Part shown: positions 17,554 to 24,494 of the stretch, piece by piece
Layout of the letters: each line of letters starts with the position of its first letter
Numbering within the stretch: the stretch's first letter is position 1
Assembly (NCBI GenBank): GCA_028291055.1
Contig: JAQGIP010000062.1
Coordinates: 1 to 41,576, forward strand
DNA from: Caulobacter sp.
GTDB lineage: Bacteria; Pseudomonadota; Alphaproteobacteria; Caulobacterales; Caulobacteraceae
Reading direction: 5' to 3'
DNA length: 41,576 bases
Made by a program: the position numbers and the translations under genes
Notes under the pieces: generated by a model
Told to the model about the DNA's origin: nothing
The model's database searches: none
Seen by the model: the letters and a program-made list of their open reading frames with translations, nothing else

Positions 17554-18503
17554 CGCCCGGCCTCCCCGCCGATGGCGTCCAACTCGTCGTCGAACAGCCG
17601 GCAGGCGGCGACCACGGTCGCGGCGCTGGCCTTGAAGAAGTCCTGGGGGATGGTGGCGAAGTCGTCGGTGGGCTGGTGGTATTCGGGGTGGTCCTCGACG
17701 CCGAAATAGACCCAGGGGATCTTCTTCTGCGCGAAGGCATAGTGGTCGGACTGATTGGTCCAGTCGTCCTGGTCCAGCTTGCCGCTGTCGTGACCCTGCA
17801 GAAGCTTGATCGGCGCGATGGCCGCGATGGCGTCCAGACGGGGCTTGAGGATCGGCCAGGGCGTCGCGCCCGCGGCATAGAGTTCGCCCTTGGCGTTCTT
17901 GCTCAGCATGTCGAAGTTGACGTTCAGCGCGATGCGCGACAGCGGCACGATGGGATTGGCGACATAGGCCTCGGCGCCCATCAGCCCCAGTTCCTCGCCG
18001 TCCAGGGCGACCAGAATGATGGTGTGTTTTGGCGGGTGGCGGCGGAAGGACTCGGCCACCGCCAGCAGCCCGGCCACGCCGGACGCATTGTCGTCCGCGC
18101 CGTTATAGATCTCGCCGTTCTTGACCCCCAGGTGGTCGTAGTGGGCCGTGACCACCATCACGCGGCCGCCCTTCTGGCGGCCCGGGATTACGCCCACCAG
18201 ATTGACGCCATACAGGGTCTTGCCCCCCGCCTTGATGACGAAGGGCTGCTGGAAGCCGGCCTTGCTGAGCGGCTTCACGCCGATCTGGATCAGGCGCTTT
18301 CTGATATAGGTCCGCGCCATCAGCGAGCCTGGCGTATCCGGCGCGCGGCCCTGCATGCGGTCGTCCGACAGGGTGCGCACATCGTCGAGCAGCTTGACCG
18401 CATCGCCTCGTGGCAACGGCGGCAGGGGCGCGGCGGCGCCCGTGGTCAGCAGGGCGGCGGCGACAAGGGCGCCGGCAACAAGGAAGCGGGGCAACAGGCG
18501 CAT
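17550..18503 (-). CDS. Secreted M28-family zinc aminopeptidase
   Basis: 317 residues starting with a signal peptide ([20 protein letters not shown], cleavage near TGAAA). The M28 two-zinc site is complete: H121/D123 in TAHYDHLG, D137 in NGADDNASG, catalytic E170 and ligand E171 in [11 protein letters not shown]198 in NVNFDM and H276 in PEYHQPTDD. It is predicted to remove N-terminal residues from peptides in the periplasm or outside the cell. The frame is open for 72 codons upstream, but the signal peptide fixes the start at 18503. It diverges from the serine hydrolase gene; the 142-bp gap between them shows no clear operator. Confidence 0.92.
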
Positions 18504-18645
18504 CGGCGACTCCGGAAGGGCGACGGCCACGATGGAGCGCGCCCGCCCCCGACGCCAGCGCCATACCGGCTTTTCTGATTGCCCGCCCACCCCCCGTTCC
18601 GCCATGATGGCGCCAACGACAAAAGCCGCCCGGCCGGAGGAAATC

Positions 18646-19878
18646 ATGGACGCGCAATCGAAGTTCACGGGACTGGACGAGGCCCGCCTGGAGCGCATCA
18701 CCGACCATATGGAGCGCAACTACATCGGCCCCGGCAAGATCGCCGGCGCCCAGGTCGCGGTCTGGCGCCACGGCCACCAGGCCTATTCGCGCACCTTCGG
18801 CATGATGGACAAGGAACGCGCACGGCCGATGGCCGAGGACACCATCTTCCGCATCTATTCGATGACCATGCCGATCTCCTCGGTGGCGCTGATGAGCCTG
18901 TTCGAGCAGGGCCGCTTCGAACTCGATGATCCGGTCAGCCGCTTCTTCCCCGAGTGGGGCAAGCAGAAGGTGTGGGTCTCCGGCGAGGGCGAGGCCATGG
19001 TCACCGAGCCGGCCAAACGCCAGATCACCATCCGCGACATGCTGATGCACACCGGCGGCCTGACCTATGGCGGCGGCCTGCCCGGCGTGGGCATCGAACA
19101 CCCGGTCGACCAGCCCTATCGCGACATGAAGATCCGCAGCATGGGCGGCGCCGACAGCCTGCCCGACTTCATGGGCAAGCTGGCCCAGGTGCCGCTGCGC
19201 TTCCAGCCCGGCCAGGCCTGGATGTACTCCCTGGCCACCGACGTCTGCGGCGCCCTGGTCGAGCGCATCTCGGGCAAGCCGCTGGAGCAGTATTTCCGCG
19301 AGACCATCTTCGAGCCGCTGGGCATGGTCGACACCGCCTTCCAGGTGACGCCCGCCAAGGCCGAACGGTTCGCGGCCAACTACCAGCGCAACGCCGACAA
19401 GACGACGAGCCTGTTCGACGACCCGACCACCAGCGCCTATCTGAAGCCGGCGACCTTCTTCTCCGGCGGCGGCGGTCTGACCGGCACCACCGCCGACTAT
19501 GTGCGCTTCTGCGAGATGCTGCGCCGGGGCGGCGAGCTCGATGGCCACCGCGTGCTGGGCCCGCTGACCGTGGACCTGATGCACCAGAACCACCTGCCCG
19601 ACGGCCGCGACCTCGGCGAACTGGCGCTGGGCCTCTTCTCCGAGACTCCCAACCCCGGCATCGGCTTTGGCCTGGGCTTCGCCTCGACCATCGACCAGGT
19701 GAAGGCGGGCGGGCTGTCGGCGGGCGACTACTATTGGGGCGGCGCGGCCTCGACCATCTTCTGGGTCGACCCGATCGAGGACCTCAGCGTGGTGTTCATG
19801 ACCCAGCTGATGCCCTCACGCGCCTTCAACTTCCGCGGCCAGCTGAAGAGCTTGATCTACTCGTCGATCGTCGATTGA
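18646..19878 (+). CDS. Serine beta-lactamase-fold protein with altered SxxK motif
   Basis: 410 residues, beta-lactamase class C/esterase family (PF00144 type), no signal peptide. Start ATG 18646 has GGAGGAAA just upstream. Family landmarks: the nucleophile helix FRIYSMTMPISSVALM (S72), MLMHTGGLTYG (134-142), the YxN-equivalent WMYSLATDVCG (Y194) and the C-terminal DYYWGGAASTIFWVDP (361-376). The SxxK lysine is Met75 (codon ATG), so the general base that normally activates the serine is missing. All other landmarks are intact, so it is either a non-classical esterase or a binding protein. Relatives hydrolyse esters or beta-lactams; the substrate here is unknown. Confidence 0.88.
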   Translation: MDAQSKFTGLDEARLERITDHMERNYIGPGKIAGAQVAVWRHGHQAYSRTFGMMDKERARPMAEDTIFRIYSMTMPISSVALMSLFEQGRFELDDPVSRFFPEWGKQKVWVSGEGEAMVTEPAKRQITIRDMLMHTGGLTYGGGLPGVGIEHPVDQPYRDMKIRSMGGADSLPDFMGKLAQVPLRFQPGQAWMYSLATDVCGALVERISGKPLEQYFRETIFEPLGMVDTAFQVTPAKAERFAANYQRNADKTTSLFDDPTTSAYLKPATFFSGGGGLTGTTADYVRFCEMLRRGGELDGHRVLGPLTVDLMHQNHLPDGRDLGELALGLFSETPNPGIGFGLGFASTIDQVKAGGLSAGDYYWGGAASTIFWVDPIEDLSVVFMTQLMPSRAFNFRGQLKSLIYSSIVD

Positions 19879-19884
19879 CGAGCG

Positions 19885-19923
19885 CCGCCTCCCCGGCCGG
19901 GCCTTGCGGCCCTGGGGAGGCGG
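19885..19923. terminator. GC-rich hairpin between convergent genes
   Basis: CCGCCTCCCC (19885-19894) pairs exactly with GGGGAGGCGG (19914-19923), with an inner GGGCC-TTGC-GGCCC stem (19899-19912). It lies between the serine hydrolase (ends 19878) and the reverse-strand lipoprotein (ends 19930). There is no T-run on either side, so termination is inferred from position and stability only. Confidence 0.45.
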
Positions 19924-19929
19924 GCTTGC

Positions 19930-20550
19930 CTACTCCACCCCGCCCCGCACCCACCGCACGGTGACCAGTCGCTCGGCGGCCTGCTCGTCGGCGCGGGCGG
20001 CGGCCAGCAGGCCATCGGCCCCCTCCGGGCGGCAGGCATGGTCGCCGGTCATCCTGACCCCGGGCAGCGGACGGATCATCTTCTCGCGCGAGCCGTCGTC
20101 GTTGCGCGCGCCGGTGGCCTCCTCCGGACCACAGGCGATGGTCCAGCGGCTGATGCGGGTCGCCCGCCCATCGGCGGTGGTTTCGACGGCGCGCACGCCG
20201 TAGAGGGTGAAGTCGTCCTCCTTGCGGACCTGCAGGGCCTGCACCGCGCCGCCGGCGAGCACATAGTCGGCTTGCTTCCAGACCAGCTTGTTGTGATGGT
20301 CCTCGTCCTGGGGCTCAAGCGTCAGCATCTCGCCGTCGCGCACGACCATCCACTGGGCGCAGTCGGGCCAGTCGCGGGGGTTCTCCTGCTCGTCCACCTT
20401 GCAGCCGCGATCATCGACGCGCCACAGGCCCTCACGCAGCTGGACGCCGCTCGCATCGGCGGCGCTAAGGACCGCCGTGTTGGTGGTCAGCCGGTTGTCA
20501 CAGCCGGCCAGTGCAAGGCCCGCCAGGGAGAGGAGGATTAGGCGCTTCAT
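19930..20550 (-). CDS. Putative lipoprotein, four-cysteine family (paralogue A)
   Basis: 206 residues beginning MKRLILLSLAGLALAGCDN, a lipoprotein signal with lipobox LAGC (Cys17). ATG 20550 has GGAG 7 nt upstream; an in-frame GTG lies two codons earlier. The mature domain shares landmarks with the protein encoded at 20830-21474: SAADASGVQLREGLW, a cysteine in DRGCK, WPDC, YVLAGG, a cysteine in TIACG, LPGVRM, a cysteine in DHAC, and the ending TVRWVRGG. Four conserved mature-domain cysteines suggest two disulfides in the periplasm. I do not recognise the family; function unknown. Confidence 0.82.
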   Translation of the reverse strand: MKRLILLSLAGLALAGCDNRLTTNTAVLSAADASGVQLREGLWRVDDRGCKVDEQENPRDWPDCAQWMVVRDGEMLTLEPQDEDHHNKLVWKQADYVLAGGAVQALQVRKEDDFTLYGVRAVETTADGRATRISRWTIACGPEEATGARNDDGSREKMIRPLPGVRMTGDHACRPEGADGLLAAARADEQAAERLVTVRWVRGGVE

Positions 20551-20769
20551 GATCACGCTCCATCACGCTGAATTCACGGATGCGTGATGATTGTGTGATA
20601 TCGACGTGATTGGCAAGCCGGGTTCATCGCGACGGCGGCGGGGGCGCGTTTTTCAGGCGAAGAGGTTCAAGGGTCCGGACTTGATAAGTTCACTCAGCCC
20701 AAAGACCCGCTCATCCTGGTACGGGCGCCAGGGCATGCACACATCTCCGCGCGGTACGTTTTCCCTAGG

Positions 20770-20805
20770 CTCCGCTCATCCCGGCGAAAGCCGGGATGAG
20801 CGGAG
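20770..20805. repeat. Perfect 16-bp hairpin with GAAA loop
   Basis: CTCCGCTCATCCCGGC (20770-20785) and GCCGGGATGAGCGGAG (20790-20805) pair without mismatch around a GAAA tetraloop. It lies 25 bp beyond the stop of paralogue B on the reverse strand, in the 279-bp gap 20551-20829. No T-run follows on the reverse strand, so it resembles a REP-type intergenic palindrome or mRNA-stabilising hairpin more than a standard terminator. A partial echo (CCCGCTCATCCTGG) lies near 20706. The rest of the gap holds nothing I can name. Confidence 0.75.
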
Positions 20806-20829
20806 GTTTTGGGGGGAGTGGGGAGGGTT

Positions 20830-21474
20830 TCACTTCTCCCCGTCGCGCACCCAGCGCACGGTGATGATGGCGTCGTCGATACCGGCCTTCTTGAGCCAAC
20901 CCTCACTGGCCTTGGCGGCCTCGCGGACGGGGCCTTGCGCCTCGGCCAGACAGCCCCTGTCGTCCGGCATCACCTTCATGCCCGGCAACGGATGGCTCTT
21001 GTGTTCGGCGAAGGGGTGGTCTTCGTCCGGCGGCTCTTCGCAGAGCACCAGCCAGATTTGGCTCTCGATCAGCCGGCCCTTGTTGTCGGTCTTCAGCGGG
21101 CGCACGCCCACATAGAGGAAGGCCGGGTCATCCGCCTTGCGATCGGCCGGCGCGGCCAGTTGCAGGATGCGCGGATTGCCCCCGGCCAGGACGTAGGAAA
21201 GCTCGCGCTTCTTGATCGAGCCGTCGTCCTGCTTCTCGTCACCGCCCACCGTGCCCGGCCGCACGATGATCTTGTTGGCGCATTCGGGCCATTGGCTGGC
21301 CGGCCTGGCCGGATCGAAACCCTTGCAGTCGCTCTCGGGCATGGCCCACAGCCCCGGCCGCAAGGCCGGCGCGCCCACGGTATCGGCGGCCGAGAACAGG
21401 GGCTTGTCGGAGCCCACGATGGTGCAGGCCTGAAGCGCCAGGCCGGCGGCCACGATGGCCAGCATCCTCAACAT
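20830..21474 (-). CDS. Putative lipoprotein, four-cysteine family (paralogue B)
   Basis: 214 residues starting MLRMLAIVAAGLALQACTIV, with lipobox LQAC (Cys17). Paralogous to the product at 19930-20550: SAADTVGAPALRPGLW, SDCKGFD, SQWPECANK, YVLAGG, VLCEEP, LPGMKV, DRGC and the ending TVRWVRDG align in order, including four mature-domain cysteines. Probably exported and lipid-anchored, with a compact disulfide-bonded domain. It diverges from bolA across a 108-bp region that contains an inverted repeat. Function unknown. Confidence 0.82.
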   Translation of the reverse strand: MLRMLAIVAAGLALQACTIVGSDKPLFSAADTVGAPALRPGLWAMPESDCKGFDPARPASQWPECANKIIVRPGTVGGDEKQDDGSIKKRELSYVLAGGNPRILQLAAPADRKADDPAFLYVGVRPLKTDNKGRLIESQIWLVLCEEPPDEDHPFAEHKSHPLPGMKVMPDDRGCLAEAQGPVREAAKASEGWLKKAGIDDAIITVRWVRDGEK

Positions 21475-21523
21475 CGGCGGATTCCCCTTAAAGGCCCGTA
21501 TCTTAAAAAGCGCGGTATCTCAG

Positions 21524-21552
21524 TAGGGCCGATATTAAGCATTGTGGCCCTA
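21524..21552. promoter_or_regulatory. 7-bp inverted repeat upstream of bolA
   Basis: TAGGGCC (21524-21530) and GGCCCTA (21546-21552) are exact inverted arms around a 15-nt A+T-richer spacer (GATATTAAGCATTGT). It is located in the divergent spacer between paralogue B and bolA. It could be an operator or a 5' UTR hairpin of the bolA operon; it does not match an Irr, Fur or IscR site that I can recall. Confidence 0.35.
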
Positions 21553-21582
21553 TATGGGGTTGAGTCCACAGGAGGGCGCCGC

Positions 21583-21828
21583 GTGCCCATGACCGCCGAC
21601 GACCTGGAAGGCCGGCTTCAAGCCGCCTTTCCCGACGCCGAGATCGTGATCACCGACCTCGCCGGCGACGGCGACCACTACCGCGCGCGCATCGTCTCCG
21701 AAGCCTTCCGCGGCCTGCCCCGCGTGCGCCAGCACCAGCTGGTCAACCGCGCCCTGGCCGACGTGCTGGGCGGCGTGCTGCATGCCCTGGCCCTGGAGAC
21801 CGCCACGCCCGAAACGGGAGGGGCCTGA
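21583..21828 (+). CDS. bolA: BolA/IbaG-family protein
   Basis: 81 residues starting at GTG 21583 (MPMTADDLEG...), chosen because GGAGG ends 7 nt upstream; ATG 21589 is the alternative. The BolA fold is shown by PDAEIVITDLAGDGDHYRAR, where His lies in the GDGDHY cluster-binding region, and by the helix-turn RVRQHQLVNRALADVLGG ending with HALAL (second conserved His). BolA proteins pair with CGFS monothiol glutaredoxins to bind a [2Fe-2S] cluster. grxD is two genes downstream, separated by an AKR-like gene starting 3 bp after this stop. Confidence 0.92.
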   Translation: MPMTADDLEGRLQAAFPDAEIVITDLAGDGDHYRARIVSEAFRGLPRVRQHQLVNRALADVLGGVLHALALETATPETGGA

Positions 21829-21831
21829 CGC

Positions 21832-22731
21832 ATGCGCTACCGCTCGTTCGGCGCGACCGGCATGGCCGTGTCCGCCGTCTCCCTGATCCTCAATGACGCG
21901 CGCGGCCGCACCCGGGCGTCGGAATGGCGCGAGCTGGTGTTCGCGGGCCTCGAGAACGGCGTCAATTCGTTCGAGATTTCCGACCCCTCGCCCGCCCTGC
22001 TGGAGGGCCTGGGCATGGTCGCCGCCGGGGTCGAGCGGCGCCTGATGTTCGTGGCCCTGCGCGCCGGCGCAAAGCAGACCCAGGGCTTCTCGACCGAGGG
22101 CCTGACCGCCGCCATCCGTGGCGTTCTGGAGAAGTCCGGCCTCGGCTATCTCGACCTTCTGACCCTCGACCAGCCCGAACCGGGCGCCATCGATCAGGGC
22201 GCCATGGACCTGATCAAGGGCCTGCGCACCTCCCGCATCGCCGGCCGTCTGGGCGTGGCCGGCGACTATGACGGCGTCGACGGATGGGTCGCCACCGGCG
22301 CCTTCGACACCCTGGTCCACCCCTTCAGCGTCGCCTCCGGCTGGCGCGAGCGTAACCGCATCAAGACCGCCACCAGCCGCGACATGTCGGTGATCGCCTC
22401 CGACAGCTTCAACGACGAGTTGGCCGAGGCGGCCAAGGGCCCCAAGGTTCCGATCTCAAGCCTGTGGAAGCGCAAAAGCGACCCGCTGTCGGGCTACGGC
22501 ACCTACGCCTTCCTGAACGCCACCCCCGGCTGGACGGCGGAAGACATCTGCCTGGCCTACAGCCTGACCGAACCGGCGGTGACCACCGTGCTGATGAACG
22601 TCGAGCGCCGCGAGCGCATCGAGGCCATGGCCGACGTGCCCGAACGCGACCTGCCCACCGGCGTCGCCGCCCAGATCGAGATGGCGCGCTTCTCGGCCCC
22701 GCCCGGCGGCGTGGAACGCCGCAAAGCCTAA
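21832..22731 (+). CDS. Aldo/keto reductase-like protein lacking the catalytic tetrad
   Basis: 299 residues with AKR barrel landmarks: opening MRYRSFGATGMAVSAVSLIL, GVNSFEISDPSPALLEGLG at the usual FDTAxxYG site, GYLDLLTLDQPEP at the usual YLDLYxxHxPD site, and a later SLTEPAVTTVLMN resembling the cofactor-end strand. All four catalytic positions differ by alignment from memory: Asp to E48, Tyr to S53, Lys to R77 (MFVALRAG) and His to D113. The protein therefore looks non-catalytic by the standard mechanism. It is 3 bp after bolA and 82 bp before grxD, so an Fe-S-related partner role is plausible but unproven. Confidence 0.85.
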   Translation: MRYRSFGATGMAVSAVSLILNDARGRTRASEWRELVFAGLENGVNSFEISDPSPALLEGLGMVAAGVERRLMFVALRAGAKQTQGFSTEGLTAAIRGVLEKSGLGYLDLLTLDQPEPGAIDQGAMDLIKGLRTSRIAGRLGVAGDYDGVDGWVATGAFDTLVHPFSVASGWRERNRIKTATSRDMSVIASDSFNDELAEAAKGPKVPISSLWKRKSDPLSGYGTYAFLNATPGWTAEDICLAYSLTEPAVTTVLMNVERRERIEAMADVPERDLPTGVAAQIEMARFSAPPGGVERRKA

Positions 22732-22813
22732 ACGGCCCGGCGCATTGCCGCACGCCTTGACCCGAGGCCTCCGGGCGCCTAGCTCAGAGGGCGCATTTCG
22801 AAAGGCTACTCCC

Positions 22814-23161
22814 GTGTCCGAAGCCGCCACCACGACTGATCCCGTCCACGACTTCATCGCCGGCACCATCGCCAAGCATGACATCGTGCTGTTCATGAAG
22901 GGCGTGCCCGAGTCGCCCCAGTGCGGCTTCTCCGCCGTCTGCGTGCAGATCCTCGATCACCTGGGCGCCGATTTCGTCGGCGTGAACGTCCTGCAGTCGG
23001 ACCATCTGCGCAACGGCATCAAGACCTTCAGCGACTGGCCCACCATCCCGCAGCTCTATGTGAAGGGCGAATTCGTGGGCGGTTCCGACATCGTGCGCGA
23101 GATGTTCCAGACCGGCGAACTGAAGCCCTTCCTGGAACAACAGGGCGTCATCGCCGCCTAG
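22814..23161 (+). CDS. grxD: Monothiol CGFS glutaredoxin (Grx4/GrxD family)
   Basis: 115 residues, GTG start at 22814 with AAAGG 8 nt upstream. The active site is PQCGFS with the single Cys37; MKGVPESPQCGFSA, the glutathione-binding WPTIPQLYVKGEFVGGSDI segment and the C-terminal ELKPFLEQ are typical. Such proteins carry a glutathione-ligated [2Fe-2S] cluster, hand it to acceptor proteins and pair with BolA. The purL-bolA-grxD neighbourhood is common in alphaproteobacteria; here an AKR-like gene is also present. Confidence 0.96.
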   Translation: MSEAATTTDPVHDFIAGTIAKHDIVLFMKGVPESPQCGFSAVCVQILDHLGADFVGVNVLQSDHLRNGIKTFSDWPTIPQLYVKGEFVGGSDIVREMFQTGELKPFLEQQGVIAA

Positions 23162-23177
23162 CTAAGAGGCGGGGCGC

Positions 23178-23591
23178 ATGCAGCTTCTGACGCCTCCGGA
23201 AGGCCGCCAGGTCTTCCCCCTGCCCATCACGCCCAAGCCGTCTGACTTCGACGAGAACGGCCATGTGAACAACGTGGTCTATCTGGGCTGGGTGCAGGAC
23301 ATCGCCATCGCCCACTGGAAGAGCCGCGCCCCGGCCGACGCTCAGGCGCAATGGGCCTGGATCGTGCTGCGCCACGAGGTCGACTACCGCCGCCCCCTGT
23401 TGCCCGGCGAGGCCGCCACCGCCCGCACCTGGGTCGGCGAACGCCGCGGCCCCCGCTTCGACCGCTATGTCCGTATCGACGGGCCGGACGGCGAGATGTG
23501 CGCCCAATGCCATAGCGAATGGGTGCTGATCGATATCAAGACCCGCCGCCCCACCCGCGTGCCGGAGTGGATGGAGACGATGTTCAGCTGA
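23178..23591 (+). CDS. Hot-dog fold acyl-CoA thioesterase (4HBT/YbgC-FadM type)
   Basis: 137 residues. The signature DFDENGHVNNVVYLGWVQD (23-41) holds the catalytic aspartate (D23/D25) and the GHVNN turn of 4-hydroxybenzoyl-CoA thioesterase-like enzymes; the HEVDYRRPLLPGE strand and C-terminal SEWVLIDIKTRRP follow as expected. Likely hydrolyses a small or medium acyl-CoA in the cytoplasm; substrate unknown. Starts 16 bp after grxD, so probably co-transcribed. Its 3' end overlaps the convergent exported-protein gene by 8 bp. Confidence 0.88.
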   Translation: MQLLTPPEGRQVFPLPITPKPSDFDENGHVNNVVYLGWVQDIAIAHWKSRAPADAQAQWAWIVLRHEVDYRRPLLPGEAATARTWVGERRGPRFDRYVRIDGPDGEMCAQCHSEWVLIDIKTRRPTRVPEWMETMFS

Positions 23592-23919
23592 CGCCGGGCG
23601 GCGACTTGGGGCTCGCGTCAGGCGCCTTTGCGGGCTTGGCGGGCTTCGTATCCTTTGGGATCTTCCTGGATTGATCGCCCGGCTGCGCCGGGCCCGCGTT
23701 CGGCGCCTCGATGGTTTCGACCGGGGTCGCGTCCACAGGGGCAACCGCGCCCGGAGCCGGCACGGTTATCGGCGCGGATGCGCGAGCCGGGGCCGCCTGG
23801 GGCGCGGGCGTCGCGGGAGGCGGTGGCTCAGGCACGAAGCCGCATTGGGCGGCGGCGAGCGAGGGGCCGCAGGAAAGGGCGCAGCACAGCAGCCCCAGCC
23901 TGAGATTGAGTTCTCGCAT
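23584..23919 (-). CDS. Exported Pro/Ala-rich protein, 111 aa
   Basis: Starts MRELNLRLGLLCCALSCGPSL with a signal peptide likely cleaved after SLAAA (before QCGF). The rest is low-complexity: a proline/alanine run (PEPPPPATPAPQAAPARAS), then a lysine/proline tail (KPAKPAKAPDASPKSPPG). Such composition suggests a flexible periplasmic or wall-associated spacer; no enzymatic domain is present. The frame is open upstream through the repeat at 23998-24100, but that part is not protein-like, so the start at 23919 is preferred. Confidence 0.6.
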   Translation of the reverse strand: MRELNLRLGLLCCALSCGPSLAAAQCGFVPEPPPPATPAPQAAPARASAPITVPAPGAVAPVDATPVETIEAPNAGPAQPGDQSRKIPKDTKPAKPAKAPDASPKSPPGVS

Positions 23920-23997
23920 GGGACTCTCCGGTCCGGCCCAAGCCCGTGGCTGGGCCCGTGAGCATTTGAGGTGGATGTCGGCGCTGGTCTTGCGCCC

Positions 23998-24100
23998 AGA
24001 GCGCTTTCCGGCGAAGTGGATACCGGTTCGCCGCCGAAAAGCGCGACAAAACAAATAGCTAGAGCGCCGCTCCGATTCTATCGGAGCGGACAACGCCTAG
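23998..24100. repeat. MITE-like dispersed repeat, copy A
   Basis: About 103 bp, nearly identical to 38994-39097 and in the same orientation. It holds two hairpins: a bulged one built on GCGCTTTCCGGCGAA and TTCGCCGCCGAAAAGCGC, and a perfect 10-bp one, CCGCTCCGAT (24067-24076) with ATCGGAGCGG (24080-24089). Its right end CCTAG supplies the TAG stop of the reverse-strand gene at 24097. Very similar elements are, from memory, widespread in alphaproteobacterial genomes. Confidence 0.88.
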
Positions 24101-24423
24101 ACCCCCCGCTCCTCGAACACGCCCCGCGCGATCCGCACCGCCGTCGCGGCCGTGGGCCAGCCCGCGTAGAAGGCCAGGTGGGTGATCACCTCGATCAGCT
24201 CATCCTTGGTGACGCCGTTGTCCAGCGCCCGCTTGAAGTGGAAGGGCAGCTCGTTGACCCGGTAGCCGGCCACCAGGGTCGCCACGGTGATCAGGCTGCG
24301 GTCGCGCTGCGACAGGCCGGGCCGCTTCCACATGTCGCCGAACAGGACGTCCTCGGTATAGGCGGCGAGCGCCGGGGCGATGTCGGCGAAACCGCTCGCG
24401 GCGGCGGCGGGTTGGTCGGTCAT
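24097..24423 (-). CDS. Carboxymuconolactone decarboxylase-family protein
   Basis: 108 residues of the CMD/AhpD-like all-helical fold: SLITVATLVAGYRVNELPFH (E58 and H62 in the usual acid-base helix) and DNGVTKDELIEVITHLAFYAGWP. There is no CxxC pair, so it is not an AhpD-type peroxidase; it resembles PcaC-type decarboxylases or uncharacterised CMD proteins that may act on oxidised substrates. The stop codon lies inside the right end of repeat copy A. Transcribed toward the exported Pro/Ala-rich gene. Confidence 0.88.
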   Translation of the reverse strand: MTDQPAAAASGFADIAPALAAYTEDVLFGDMWKRPGLSQRDRSLITVATLVAGYRVNELPFHFKRALDNGVTKDELIEVITHLAFYAGWPTAATAVRIARGVFEERGV

Positions 24424-24494
24424 GGGAAGCTCCAGGTCAGTGATGCGTGGCGCCCAAGATGGACGACGCCGCTACAAACGCCTCGGCGCCAATT

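Noticed and set aside
22773..22792. GGGCGCCTAGCTCAGAGGGC looks like the 5' part of a tRNA (acceptor stem and D-arm).
   Set aside because: No anticodon arm, T-arm or matching acceptor strand follows; the region runs straight into the grxD ribosome-binding site.
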